This document shows positions 11,579-20,601 of a stretch of DNA of 64,000 nucleotides, one piece after another. The notes below the pieces were generated by a model that ran no database searches, was not told where the DNA came from, and worked only from the letters and a program-made list of their open reading frames with translations. The translations under genes were made by a program, and so were the position numbers. The DNA is from Klebsiella grimontii (GTDB lineage: Bacteria > Pseudomonadota > Gammaproteobacteria > Enterobacterales > Enterobacteriaceae): positions 310,001-374,000 of the forward strand of contig NZ_FZTC01000022.1 of assembly GCF_900200035.1 (NCBI RefSeq). The letters are read 5' to 3'. How positions within the stretch are numbered: the stretch's first letter is position 1; the number at the start of each line of letters is the position of its first letter.

Positions 11579-13758
11579 CATGTCCGCAGTTCGCTCAACG
11601 GCAGCGGCTTACCGATCAGATACCCCTGCAAATAATCAACGCCTAACTCAAGAAGCTTTTCCCGCTGCTCAGGCGTTTCAACATATTCCGCCACCACCTT
11701 CATTTTCTTAACCTTGGCCATTTCAATAATAGATTTGACCATAATGGCATCCAGCGGATCGGTCTCGATATCACGCACGAAGCAGCCGTCAATTTTCAGG
11801 ATATCGGCCTGCAGGCTTTTCAGGCGCTCGTAGTTAGCGTAGCCGGTACCAAAGTCATCAATCGCGATGCCGCAGCCGAAATCTCGCAGCAGCTGGATGT
11901 TATGCATGCTGGTCTCAACATCGGAAAATGCCTGCTCCTCGGTAACCTCAATCGTTATCGCCTCTGCCGACAGGTTATGGCGTTTAAACAGAGCGATGAT
12001 TTGCGCCGCGCTATCCTTTTGCATCAGCGTATAGGGCAGCAGGTTAACGGAGAAATGCCGACCGTGGTGGTTTTTGAGCGAACTAAACAGCGTTTCCAGT
12101 ACCTGCATATCAAAACGCTGGCTCAGGTTAAATTGCGCAATCAGTGGAATAAACCTATCGGGCGTAATGATGGTATTACCGCAGCGCATACGGCTAAGTA
12201 TCTCATAGTACCCTTCTCCGCAGGCATTCCGGATAGGCTGGGCGTACAGCACCACTCCACGCTCGCTAAGCGCCTGTTTAATTTTCGCCAGCAGCCGTAC
12301 CTGTTCGCTTGTTTGATCGGATATCTGCTCTTGCGCCGCGTCCAGCGCTAATACGCGCCGCCCCGCCCCGGCCTGCTCCGATAACCAGCTAAGCTGACCG
12401 AGCATCGGATGAAGCTCGGATTCTTTACCGCCGTAGCCGCCCCATGATGCGCCAAATTCCAGATCCAACGCCTGGTTGTTCCAGCTAAACTTTTTATGGT
12501 TAAGCGTGGAAACAATATGATTTAAACGCGCCTCTGGCTCCGGGCCATTGAGCACCAGCAACAGCTCGCTGCCGGGGAGCTGATATATGCGCTCTCCCTG
12601 AGCCAATAGCGGCTGTAGTTTGCGGGCAATCTGCCTTTTGCTCTCTACTCTCATCATCATGCCGTAATGACGACTCAGAAAATCCAGATTCTGAATACGC
12701 AGGCTGCTGATGGCAACAGCAGGGTTTCGCTGCAGGTGGCTCTCCAGCGCGCGTAGATTCGGTAAACCGGTTAGCGGATCTTCTTCCGCCTGATCTCGCC
12801 ACCTGAGCTTCATTCTTTCACTGTGAGCATAGATATCCGCCATATAAAACAGGCAGATAGTGAAACAAATTAGTACTGAAAGAACAAATGATAGTGAATA
12901 TTCAGTTTGTACCCCATGTAAAAAATTCTGGTTATACGCCACGAGTAAAAAGGCGGAAACGGACCATGAAATGCGAATCAGCGTATGTCCCAGGCGGCTA
13001 ATACCAATGAAGTATAAAATGAAAATAAGCGGGACTAAATAACCGGCAATAAAAACAGAATCATAAGGCGTACACAGCACCAGTAATATTGTCGCCAGGG
13101 CCACAAACCAATACAACGTAAATACCCGCTGCTCGCGCGTCCGCCACGCGTGACAAAGATTGCGCCAGAATGCTCGCGCATAATGCGGACTGATAATCAT
13201 CCGCAACGGATAATAAAAGAATGTCGTAAAAATTAATGCGGCGCTAATCAGGCTTTGTATATCGATAATGGTGTAAATAACTGACATATTGCCGAAATAG
13301 CTGGAGATCGCCAGCGGAAACGAAAAAAAACGCCCCGCCAGGTACATAGTGACCTTCAACAGGAGGGGAGCGAAAAAGCCTCCCCAAAAAATCCTCGCGC
13401 CCATATGTTTTGCCGTCAGCGCGGCGCGCCAGCGCCTTCCAAGCTGAAAGCGGACAATAGCGCAGGAGACGAAAACCGAAAAGAGCTGGCAGAATAGCAG
13501 GATCAGCGCCTGGGCTAGCGTCAGATCGATTATCCAGGCGTTGGTGATCGCAAACGCGATTATCAATGGCGCAACGGCGTAGCGGCCAAAAATAAAAAGC
13601 ACCGAATACATTAAGCTCAGCGGTAACCATGCCAAATAAATTTGATTTCCGTCAATAATGGTTTGCGGCGAAATAAATCGGGACAGCGGAATTGCGATAA
13701 GGCAGACCAGGAAAGCCAGCAGAGTTTTTTTGATCTTAATGTTAAGATGATCAATCAT
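11578..13758 (-). CDS. pdeA: PdeA (YfeA), cyclic-di-GMP phosphodiesterase candidate
   Basis: This 726-residue protein corresponds to E. coli YfeA/PdeA. Residues 1 to ~300 form a multi-pass membrane sensor (MASE1-like). A GGDEF-type domain follows, but its signature is degenerate: LPGSELLLVL stands where GGDEF should be, so diguanylate cyclase activity is not expected. The C-terminal EAL-type domain retains an EIL variant in YYEILSRM, AIDDFGTGYANYERL, LKIDGCFV and a late QGYLIGKPLP, so it may hydrolyse c-di-GMP. It is convergent with nupC. Confidence 0.93.
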   Translation of the reverse strand: MIDHLNIKIKKTLLAFLVCLIAIPLSRFISPQTIIDGNQIYLAWLPLSLMYSVLFIFGRYAVAPLIIAFAITNAWIIDLTLAQALILLFCQLFSVFVSCAIVRFQLGRRWRAALTAKHMGARIFWGGFFAPLLLKVTMYLAGRFFSFPLAISSYFGNMSVIYTIIDIQSLISAALIFTTFFYYPLRMIISPHYARAFWRNLCHAWRTREQRVFTLYWFVALATILLVLCTPYDSVFIAGYLVPLIFILYFIGISRLGHTLIRISWSVSAFLLVAYNQNFLHGVQTEYSLSFVLSVLICFTICLFYMADIYAHSERMKLRWRDQAEEDPLTGLPNLRALESHLQRNPAVAISSLRIQNLDFLSRHYGMMMRVESKRQIARKLQPLLAQGERIYQLPGSELLLVLNGPEPEARLNHIVSTLNHKKFSWNNQALDLEFGASWGGYGGKESELHPMLGQLSWLSEQAGAGRRVLALDAAQEQISDQTSEQVRLLAKIKQALSERGVVLYAQPIRNACGEGYYEILSRMRCGNTIITPDRFIPLIAQFNLSQRFDMQVLETLFSSLKNHHGRHFSVNLLPYTLMQKDSAAQIIALFKRHNLSAEAITIEVTEEQAFSDVETSMHNIQLLRDFGCGIAIDDFGTGYANYERLKSLQADILKIDGCFVRDIETDPLDAIMVKSIIEMAKVKKMKVVAEYVETPEQREKLLELGVDYLQGYLIGKPLPLSELRT

Positions 13759-13925
13759 TATTGTTAATTAAAACTCCGGCTGCAATAAATATATTTAGGC
13801 AACAGATATTATGTTGCTTAATAAAGGCAGGCAAGATTTTAAATAGTGAAAAAATCTGAAATTACTTAACGCAGAGGTTTGCTGACTTATTCAAAGAATG
13901 CTTTACATTTCCTCCAGCAGACAAA

Positions 13926-13952
13926 CAAAAAACCCCCGCCGTAGCGAGGGTT
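13926..13952 (-). terminator. Terminator of the tRNA-Ala operon
   Basis: On the minus strand AACCCTCGCTACGGCGGGGGTTTTTTG forms a stable hairpin with a T run directly after the second tRNA-Ala gene; the arms are AACCCTCGC and GCGGGGGTT. Confidence 0.85.
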
Positions 13953-13959
13953 CCGAATT

Positions 13960-14035
<76 letters not shown>

Positions 14036-14076
14036 ACAGGACCTCTTTACGAACCAAACCTGATGGGTGCAGGTTT

Positions 14077-14152
<76 letters not shown>

Positions 14153-14184
14153 GTAACGTAAAGCGTGTCGTGTTGACGGGCGGC

Positions 14185-14213
14185 ATAATATGAATTCCTT
14201 CGCCAGGTGTCAA
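14185..14213 (-). promoter_or_regulatory. Promoter of the tRNA-Ala operon
   Basis: On the minus strand TTGACA (14208-14213) is separated by 17 bases from TATTAT (14185-14190). A GC-rich discriminator, GCCGCCCG, follows, as is typical for stringently controlled stable-RNA promoters. Confidence 0.85.
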
Positions 14214-14371
14214 CGGCAAAATCAATCCCAGCTATTTGATCGCTGAAAAAGCAGGCAAACGGCTGGCATTGCGAGCCTTATCGCAGCCAGAAGCTAAACA
14301 TGTCACGCTTTCCTTTAAAAGGATGCTATAACATGTGCAACTAATTCCCACATATTTACTCAGGAAATAGT

Positions 14372-14725
14372 ATGCTCAAGGAACGAATGACACCTGAAGA
14401 AATAGCGCATCTGACTGGCTTCAGTCGGCAAACGATTAACAAATGGGTACGCAAAGAGGGATGGCAAACTTCCCCACGACCCGGCGTACAGGGCGGTAAA
14501 GCGCGCCTCGTACACGTTAATGAGCAGGTTCGCGAGTTTATCCGCAGCGCACAGCGCGTGGCCGAAAACCCCGTCCCCTATTCCGCAACGGATAACGATC
14601 TGGAATCTCTGCTGCTTACGCTATGTAAAGAGATGACGCCGGGTGAGCAAAAGCTGTTTATGTCGCTGTTGCTACGCGAGGGGATCACCGGGCTACTCAA
14701 CCGACTGGGTATCCGCGATCGGTGA
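14372..14725 (+). CDS. yfeC: YfeC, putative DNA-binding regulator
   Basis: YfeC is a 117-residue protein of the DUF1323/YfeC-like family. The N-terminal half is a winged-helix-like DNA-binding module (TGFSRQTINKWVRKEGW, then PGVQGGKARLVHV) that resembles the Mu repressor/transposase N-terminal domain. The C-terminal half ends LLLREGITGLLNRLGIRD, a motif shared with YfeD. AGGAAATAGT lies upstream of the ATG. Only four bases separate it from yfeD, so the two are an operon. Targets are not known from the sequence. Confidence 0.88.
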   Translation: MLKERMTPEEIAHLTGFSRQTINKWVRKEGWQTSPRPGVQGGKARLVHVNEQVREFIRSAQRVAENPVPYSATDNDLESLLLTLCKEMTPGEQKLFMSLLLREGITGLLNRLGIRDR

Positions 14726-14729
14726 AATC

Positions 14730-15125
14730 ATGATGAAACTCAAAGAAAAAATGACGCCAGCGGAGCTTGCCGAGTGCCTTAATCTCGCCCGGCAAACCAT
14801 TAACCGTTGGGCCAGAGAGCAAAACTGGCGGACGGAAGCCATACCCGGTGTGAAAGGCGGGCGCGCTCGCGTGATTGTCATCGACAAAGCGGTAATCGAT
14901 TTCCTGGCAAATATCCCGGCGCTGCGCCATTTAACCCTTGATAACCAGCTGGCGGAACCAGTCGTTAAATACTTTGTGAATGATGCTGATACGATCTGGC
15001 GCCAGATTGTCGAGACCATGCACCTGATGACCCCCGCAGAGCAGTTGCACCTGCGCGATCTTCTTGCCCGCGAAGGGATCAGCGGGTTTCTATCCCGGCT
15101 GGGTATTGCTGATGCTAAAAAATAG
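14730..15125 (+). CDS. yfeD: YfeD, putative DNA-binding regulator, paralogue of YfeC
   Basis: YfeD is a 131-residue paralogue of its neighbour YfeC. It shares the N-terminal module (LARQTINRWAREQNW, PGVKGGRARVIVI) and the C-terminal LLAREGISGFLSRLGIAD tail; the middle parts differ. Two ATG codons stand in tandem at 14730 and 14733, and either could be used. It is convergent with gltX across a shared terminator. Confidence 0.87.
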   Translation: MMKLKEKMTPAELAECLNLARQTINRWAREQNWRTEAIPGVKGGRARVIVIDKAVIDFLANIPALRHLTLDNQLAEPVVKYFVNDADTIWRQIVETMHLMTPAEQLHLRDLLAREGISGFLSRLGIADAKK

Positions 15126-15131
15126 GCAAAA

Positions 15132-15164
15132 AAAACGGCGGGGTTAGCTTGCCCCACCGTTTTA
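15132..15164. terminator. Bidirectional terminator yfeD/gltX
   Basis: An A tract, a stem with arms AAACGGCGGGG and CCCCACCGTTT and a T run lie between the convergent genes, so the structure can work in both directions. Confidence 0.8.
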
Positions 15165-15182
15165 TAAATCCCGATATTACTA

Positions 15183-16601
15183 TCAGGATTGTTGACTTTC
15201 CCGTTCAGCAATAAAGGCCAGCGCTTTATTGATTCGTTCTACGCTACGTGACTTACCGATTGCATGCACGGTGACATCAAGCGCCGGAGACTGGCCTGCA
15301 CCGGTCACCGCGACGCGCAGCGGCATCCCCACTTTTCCCATTCCCACTTCCAGCTCATCGGCCGTCGCCTGAATCGCGTGGTGGACGTTTTCGGCCGTCC
15401 AGTCACTCATGGCGGCTAATTTGTCGCGCACCATTTCCAGCGGCTGGCGGGCAACCGGACGCAGATGTTTTTTCGCCGCATCGGCATCAAACTCGGCGAA
15501 ATCTTCATAGAAATAGCGGCAGCTCGCCGCCATCTCTTTAAGCGTTTTGCAACGTTCGCCCAGCAGTTTCACCAGTTCAGCCAGCTGAGGCCCGTTACGG
15601 GTGTCGATATTTTCCTGCTCAATGTGCCACTGTAAATGCGTTGCCACATATTCCGGGGCCAGCGAATTGATATAGTGGTGGTTCAGCCACTGCAGCTTTT
15701 CCGTGTTGAACGCGCTGGCAGATTTGCTCACCGCGCCCAGACTGAACAGTTTAATCATCTCTTCGCGAGAGAAAATCTCCTGGTCGCCGCTGGACCATCC
15801 CAGACGCACCAGATAGTTCAGCAGCGCTTCCGGCAGGTAGCCGTCGTCGCGATACTGCATAACGCTGACCGCGCCGTGACGCTTGGAGAGTTTTTTACCA
15901 TCGTCGCCGTTAATCATCGAGACGTGGGCGTAAACCGGCACCGGCGCATTCAGCGCTTTCAGGATGTTAATCTGGCGCGGGGTGTTGTTGATATGGTCTT
16001 CGCCACGGATAACGTGGGTGATCTCCATATCCCAGTCGTCAACCACCACGCAAAAGTTGTAGGTCGGGGAACCGTCGGTACGACGGATAATCAGATCGTC
16101 CAGCTCCTGGTTGCTGAATTCGATCGGACCGCGGATCTGGTCGTCAAAAACAACGGAACCCTCTTCCGGGTTGGCAAAACGGACAACGCAAGGTTCGTCG
16201 TCAGCATGATGCTCGTGGCCATGGCGGCAGCGACCGTCGTAGCGCGGCTTTTCACCTTTCGCCATCTGTTCTTCACGCAGCGCTTCCAGGCGCTCTTTGG
16301 AGCAGTAGCATTTATAGGCCGTGCCCGCCTGCAGCATTTCATCAATGACGGCGTTGTAGCGATCAAAACGCTTGGTCTGGAAGTACGGACCCTCATCCCA
16401 TTCCAGGCTCAGCCAGTTCATACCATCCATGATGGCTTCAATGGCCTCCGGCGTTGAGCGCTCGAGATCGGTGTCTTCAATACGCAGCACAAACTCACCG
16501 CCGTGGTTACGTGCAAAAAGCCAGGAATAGAGAGCAGTACGCGCGCCGCCAACGTGCAGATAGCCTGTCGGGCTGGGCGCGAAGCGAGTTTTGATTTTCA
16601 T
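15183..16601 (-). CDS. gltX: GltX, glutamyl-tRNA synthetase
   Basis: This 472-residue class I aminoacyl-tRNA synthetase charges tRNA-Glu. It has [14 protein letters not shown] with the HIGH-type motif (HVGG) near the N-terminus, a Cys/His zinc-site region (CYCSKE, then CRHGHEHH), and [10 protein letters not shown] with the KMSKS-type motif. Length is one more than E. coli GltX. AAGG precedes the ATG. It is divergent from the tRNA-Val/Lys operon, as in E. coli. Confidence 0.98.
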   Translation of the reverse strand: MKIKTRFAPSPTGYLHVGGARTALYSWLFARNHGGEFVLRIEDTDLERSTPEAIEAIMDGMNWLSLEWDEGPYFQTKRFDRYNAVIDEMLQAGTAYKCYCSKERLEALREEQMAKGEKPRYDGRCRHGHEHHADDEPCVVRFANPEEGSVVFDDQIRGPIEFSNQELDDLIIRRTDGSPTYNFCVVVDDWDMEITHVIRGEDHINNTPRQINILKALNAPVPVYAHVSMINGDDGKKLSKRHGAVSVMQYRDDGYLPEALLNYLVRLGWSSGDQEIFSREEMIKLFSLGAVSKSASAFNTEKLQWLNHHYINSLAPEYVATHLQWHIEQENIDTRNGPQLAELVKLLGERCKTLKEMAASCRYFYEDFAEFDADAAKKHLRPVARQPLEMVRDKLAAMSDWTAENVHHAIQATADELEVGMGKVGMPLRVAVTGAGQSPALDVTVHAIGKSRSVERINKALAFIAERESQQS

Positions 16602-16815
16602 GAAGTGGCCTTACGTTTGATAAAGGTGCCGACACGCGGCAGCGTTCGTTAGATTTTATGGGGGAATATTCTAACACCGTGGGCTGATTCCTCAATGTTG
16701 TTACCGTTTCAACGTCACGCTTTCCCCTTTTTGTTTATAAATCATGCGCCACAGATGACATTGCGATCGTTTTGTTTAATTTTACGACGAACAAACAAAT
16801 TATTTAGAAAAGGCG

Positions 16816-16843
16816 TTGACTCATTTCCAACTCTCCCTATAAT
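16816..16843 (+). promoter_or_regulatory. Promoter of the tRNA-Val/Lys operon
   Basis: TTGACT (16816-16821) and a perfect TATAAT (16838-16843) are separated by 16 bases, 17 bases before the first mature tRNA position. Confidence 0.85.
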
Positions 16844-16860
16844 GCGACTCCACACAGCGG

Positions 16861-16936
16861 GGGTGATTAGCTCAGCTGGGAGAGCACCTCCCTTACAAGG
16901 AGGGGGTCGGCGGTTCGATCCCGTCATCACCCACCA
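16861..16936 (+). tRNA. valU: tRNA-Val (TAC), copy 1
   Basis: A 76-base tRNA gene with a GGGTGAT acceptor strand, anticodon TAC in CCTTACAAGG, a GGTTCGATCC T arm and encoded CCA. First gene of a four-tRNA operon. Confidence 0.97.
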
Positions 16937-16980
16937 ACTACTTTACGTAGTCTCCGCCGTGTAGCAAGAAATTGAGAAGT

Positions 16981-17056
16981 GGGTGATTAGCTCAGCTGGG
17001 AGAGCACCTCCCTTACAAGGAGGGGGTCGGCGGTTCGATCCCGTCATCACCCACCA
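16981..17056 (+). tRNA. valX: tRNA-Val (TAC), copy 2
   Basis: Identical over 76 bases to copy 1; a 44-base spacer separates it from copy 1. Confidence 0.97.
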
Positions 17057-17102
17057 TTTTCTCGCCAGCTGGATTTCTTGCCGTAAAATGAAGTACCGAA
17101 GT

Positions 17103-17178
17103 GGGTGATTAGCTCAGCTGGGAGAGCACCTCCCTTACAAGGAGGGGGTCGGCGGTTCGATCCCGTCATCACCCACCA
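17103..17178 (+). tRNA. valY: tRNA-Val (TAC), copy 3
   Basis: Identical over 76 bases to copies 1 and 2. Only four bases separate its CCA end from the tRNA-Lys. Confidence 0.97.
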
Positions 17179-17182
17179 CTTC

Positions 17183-17258
17183 GGGTCGTTAGCTCAGTTG
17201 GTAGAGCAGTTGACTTTTAATCAATTGGTCGCAGGTTCGAATCCTGCACGACCCACCA
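17183..17258 (+). tRNA. lysV: tRNA-Lys (TTT)
   Basis: A 76-base tRNA with a GGGTCGT acceptor strand, anticodon TTT in GACTTTTAATC, a GGTTCGAATCC T arm and encoded CCA. Last gene of the tRNA-Val/Lys operon. Confidence 0.97.
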
Positions 17259-17262
17259 ATGT

Positions 17263-17290
17263 AAAAAAGCGCCCTAAAGGCGCTTTTTTG
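17263..17290 (+). terminator. Terminator of the tRNA-Val/Lys operon
   Basis: AAAAAAGCGCC-CTAAA-GGCGCTTTTTT is a canonical intrinsic terminator that starts a few bases after lysV. Confidence 0.92.
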
Positions 17291-17347
17291 CTATCTGCGA
17301 TACACAAAGCCGGAGCAGCCTTTTACCTTGCCATCCGGCAATGACGC

Positions 17348-18232
17348 TTAATTCACTAGCGCCGCAACCAGTTTCTCCAGCGCAGGCGTCGCCTGATGCT
17401 GGTCATAGACGATATACAAATCAGCGGGTATCCGCTCTTCCAGCGGACGAAACGCAACCCCCGGCCATGCCATCTGCGCGTAGCTATCGGCGATGAGCGT
17501 AATGCCGATCCCCATACTGACCATCGCCAGCACCGTTTGCGGCTCCATTACCTCACGGATAATCATCGGCGAGAATCCGGCACTCTGGCACACGCGTTGT
17601 AAAAACGTCCAGTCGGTATGTATTGAGGGCATAGTGACAAAATATTCGTTACGCAACGTCGCAAGCGGGATCGCCTTACGCGCAGCTAGCGGATGCTCTT
17701 CCGGCATGGCCACCAGAAAAGAGGACTCATGCAAGCGCAGGCTGGTAAAGCCAGGAGAAGGCGCCGTCGCCATTCGCCAGACGCCGGCGTCCAGCTCGCG
17801 TCGTTCCAGCATCGCCATCTGCATCGCGGGCATATTCTCTCTGAAAAGCACTTCCACGTTAGGATGCTCTTTCAAAAAACGACGCATCACCGGACGCATT
17901 TTTCCCCACATTGCCGTGCCTATCACGCCCAACTCCACCCGCCCGGCCTCACCCCGCCCAATCTGTTCCACGCGCGCCAGAGCCTGATTCGCGCTGGAAA
18001 GCAGACGACGGGACTCCTCCATCAGGATTTTTCCTGCGTGGGTCAAGGCCACGCTGCGGGAGTGACGAACAAACAGTAGCGTGCCGAGCTGCTGCTCCAG
18101 ATCTTTGATGTGAATGCTGAGCGGAGGCTGCGACATATTCAGCCGCGCCGCCGCACGACCAAAATGCAGCTCTTCTGCGACAGCCAGAAAATAGCGCAAT
18201 AACTTCAGATCGATACGATGCGTGCGTTCCAT
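17348..18232 (-). CDS. xapR: XapR, LysR-type activator of xapAB
   Basis: XapR is a 294-residue LysR-family regulator. The N-terminal helix-turn-helix spans HFGRAAARLNMSQPPLSIHI (residues ~24-43), and a periplasmic-binding-like effector domain follows. In E. coli XapR responds to xanthosine and activates xapA and xapB. The sequence matches E. coli XapR over its length. It lies downstream of xapB in the same orientation, separated by a terminator. Confidence 0.93.
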   Translation of the reverse strand: MERTHRIDLKLLRYFLAVAEELHFGRAAARLNMSQPPLSIHIKDLEQQLGTLLFVRHSRSVALTHAGKILMEESRRLLSSANQALARVEQIGRGEAGRVELGVIGTAMWGKMRPVMRRFLKEHPNVEVLFRENMPAMQMAMLERRELDAGVWRMATAPSPGFTSLRLHESSFLVAMPEEHPLAARKAIPLATLRNEYFVTMPSIHTDWTFLQRVCQSAGFSPMIIREVMEPQTVLAMVSMGIGITLIADSYAQMAWPGVAFRPLEERIPADLYIVYDQHQATPALEKLVAALVN

Positions 18233-18287
18233 GGCTCATGCGCTCCTGGGGCGAAGGATAATGCGCAAAGTTACCACATTACATCAG

Positions 18288-18318
18288 AGAAAATGAAACG
18301 GCGGGACATGCCCCGCCG
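18288..18318 (-). terminator. Terminator after xapB
   Basis: On the minus strand the stem CGGCGGGG/CCCGCCG is followed by TTTCATTTTC, directly after the xapB stop codon. Confidence 0.7.
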
Positions 18319-18328
18319 CTGAAGAGGA

Positions 18329-19585
18329 TTAATGGGCCAGCTCTTTCTCCATTCGCTGCTCAGGTTCATGTTTATAGCGGAAGAACAGGGCAAAAATGAC
18401 CGCCAGCATTAATGAATAGGCTGCGAACACCAGCCAGATGGTCTGCCAGTCCTTTACGCCGTCCAGAGAAAAGTAGTCCACGGCCAAGCCGCTGAGAACC
18501 GAACCAACCCACGCGCCGACACCGTTCACCATGGTCATAAACAGCCCCTGCGCGCTGGCGCGAATATTCGCTCCCACCTGTTGCTCAACGAATACCGACC
18601 CTGAAATATTAAAGAAGTCGAATGCGCAGCCGTAAACAATCATCGACATCAACAGCAGTACAAAACCGAACGGAGACGGATCGCCAAAGGCAAAAAAGCC
18701 AAAGCGCAGCGTCCACGCCAGCATACTCATCAGCATGACCGTTTTAATGCCAAAGCGTTTCAGAAAGAACGGAATAGTGAGAATAAAGGCGACTTCCGCC
18801 ATCTGCGAAACAGAAAGCAAAATAGAGGGATAGCGCACGACAAAGCTGTCGGCAAACGCCGGGTTGCGGGCGAAATCATGCAGGAAGGGGTTACCGAAGA
18901 CGTTGGTGATTTGCAGTACCGCCCCGAGCATCATTGCGAAGAAAAAGAAAATGGCCATCCGCGGATTTTTAAACAATACGAATGCATCCAGCCCCAGTCT
19001 CGCGGCCAATGTGGTGCTGGCTTTCTTCTCGGTCACGGGAATTTTCGGTAGCGTAAACGCGTAGAGCGCCAGCAATAACGACGCGGCAGAGGCGATATAC
19101 AGCTGAGCGCTGCTCAGCTCCAGCCCCATCAGGCTCACCATCCACATGGCGACAATAAAGCCGAGCGTGCCAAACACGCGAACAGGCGGAAACGCGGTCG
19201 CCGGATCCTGACCGGACTGCGCCAGGCAGGAGTAGGAGACGCTATTAGACAAGGAGATGGTCGGCATGTAGGCCATCGCGTTAATCAGCATTACCCAGAA
19301 CATGGTATCCGGGTCGGTAACGGTCGTCGCATAAAGAAGCACTCCTGCGCAGACCAGATGGCAGAGCATGTAGGCCCGTTCTGCACGTAGCCATTTATCG
19401 GCAATAATTCCCATAACGCCGGGCATGATAATAGCCGCCAGCCCTTTGGAGCTATAGACCATACCGACGTTTGCGCCGGTGAAATGCAACGTGTTTATCA
19501 TGTAAGAACCCAGGGTGACCAGCCAGCTTCCCCAGATAAAATATTGCAAAAACGACATGAGCTTTAAGCGAGAGGCGATACCCAT
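18329..19585 (-). CDS. xapB: XapB, xanthosine permease
   Basis: XapB is a 418-residue inner-membrane transporter of the nucleoside:H+ symporter (NHS, MFS-like) family, related to NupG; in E. coli it takes up xanthosine. It has twelve hydrophobic stretches and the conserved opening FLQYFIWGSWLVTLGSYM. I chose the ATG at 19585: AAGGAA is seven bases upstream and the protein then has the E. coli length. In-frame starts at 19603 and 19621 lack a ribosome binding site. xapA lies upstream. Confidence 0.94.
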   Translation of the reverse strand: MGIASRLKLMSFLQYFIWGSWLVTLGSYMINTLHFTGANVGMVYSSKGLAAIIMPGVMGIIADKWLRAERAYMLCHLVCAGVLLYATTVTDPDTMFWVMLINAMAYMPTISLSNSVSYSCLAQSGQDPATAFPPVRVFGTLGFIVAMWMVSLMGLELSSAQLYIASAASLLLALYAFTLPKIPVTEKKASTTLAARLGLDAFVLFKNPRMAIFFFFAMMLGAVLQITNVFGNPFLHDFARNPAFADSFVVRYPSILLSVSQMAEVAFILTIPFFLKRFGIKTVMLMSMLAWTLRFGFFAFGDPSPFGFVLLLMSMIVYGCAFDFFNISGSVFVEQQVGANIRASAQGLFMTMVNGVGAWVGSVLSGLAVDYFSLDGVKDWQTIWLVFAAYSLMLAVIFALFFRYKHEPEQRMEKELAH

Positions 19586-19608
19586 TTTTCCGTTCCTTGC
19601 CATTAAAG

Positions 19609-19630
19609 TAAAACCCCGCAAGCGGGGTCA
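19609..19630 (-). terminator. Intercistronic hairpin between xapA and xapB
   Basis: On the minus strand ACCCCGC-TTG-CGGGGTTTT forms a terminator-like hairpin in the 60-base gap between the two genes. It may reduce transcription of the permease gene relative to xapA, or act as a processing site. Confidence 0.6.
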
Positions 19631-19645
19631 TATTTATTATTTTTT

Positions 19646-20479
19646 TCAGGCCAGTTTGCGCAAGAAGCCGCAGATCAGGTTGATAAAGTTCTGCCGGGAG
19701 AGTTCGGCCGCCGCCAGGGTTTGCGCGTGAGATAATTTCACATCGCCCAGCCCTTCAGCCAGATTGGTAATCGCTGAGACTGCCACCACTTTTAACCCGC
19801 AATGACGGGCGGTAATCACTTCCGGCACCACGGACATCCCCACCACATCGCCGCCGATAATCTGCATCATGCGAATCTCTGCCACCGTCTCAAAATTCGG
19901 CCCGGGATAGGAAACAAATACGCCTTCGGTCAGCGGAAACCCTTCCTCCGCCGCCACGCTCTGCAGAACGGCGCGATAATCCGCATCATAGGCGTTGGCC
20001 AGAGAGAAAAAGCGCTCGCCGAAACGTTCATCATTCGGGCCAACCATTGGCGTGCCCGGCATCGTATTAATGTGATCGCTGAGCGCCACCAGGCTACCCG
20101 GCCCGACCTCCGGGCGCAACGAACCGGCCGCGTTAGTACAAAACAGTAGTTCACACCCCAGCAGCTTTAGCGTGCGGATAGCATCGGTCATCACCGGCAT
20201 GCCCCGTCCTTCATAGAAGTGCCCGCGCCCTTTCATGCAGGCAACAGGTACGCCGGCCAGATTTCCCAGCACCAGCTCGCCGGCATGGCCGTGAACCGTA
20301 CTCACCGGGAAGCCGGGCAGCTTCTCGTAAGATATCGCCACCGCATCTTCAATTTGTTCCGCCAGCGCCCCTAGACCAGAACCAAGAATAAAAGCCACGC
20401 GCGGCGTAAAATCCGGCTTATATCCGCGAATAATATCGGCGCTATACCAGGGGTTCTGTGAGAAAAGCGTGTCGCTCAT
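19646..20479 (-). CDS. xapA: XapA, xanthosine phosphorylase (PNP II)
   Basis: XapA is a 277-residue purine nucleoside phosphorylase that splits xanthosine, inosine and guanosine. It has the high-molecular-family features: LGSGLGALAEQIE near residue 32, HGHAGELVLG, KGRGHFYEG and FCTNAAGSL (phosphate and base site). Length equals E. coli XapA. It heads the xapAB unit. In E. coli yfeN lies between xapA and yfeR; it is absent here. Confidence 0.95.
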   Translation of the reverse strand: MSDTLFSQNPWYSADIIRGYKPDFTPRVAFILGSGLGALAEQIEDAVAISYEKLPGFPVSTVHGHAGELVLGNLAGVPVACMKGRGHFYEGRGMPVMTDAIRTLKLLGCELLFCTNAAGSLRPEVGPGSLVALSDHINTMPGTPMVGPNDERFGERFFSLANAYDADYRAVLQSVAAEEGFPLTEGVFVSYPGPNFETVAEIRMMQIIGGDVVGMSVVPEVITARHCGLKVVAVSAITNLAEGLGDVKLSHAQTLAAAELSRQNFINLICGFLRKLA

Positions 20480-20601
20480 AAGCTGTCCTTAAAAACTGAA
20501 GAATGGATAAAATGATTGGCTACCATCTTGTTATAACGATGCGACGCAATCGATTACCAATACAGTTTTCCCGGACGTTTGATATCAAAAAGCTATTGAT
20601 T

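Noticed and set aside
16861-17178. CRISPR-like repeats
   Set aside because: The regularly spaced repeats are tRNA-Val genes. No CRISPR repeat or cas gene is present anywhere in the window.
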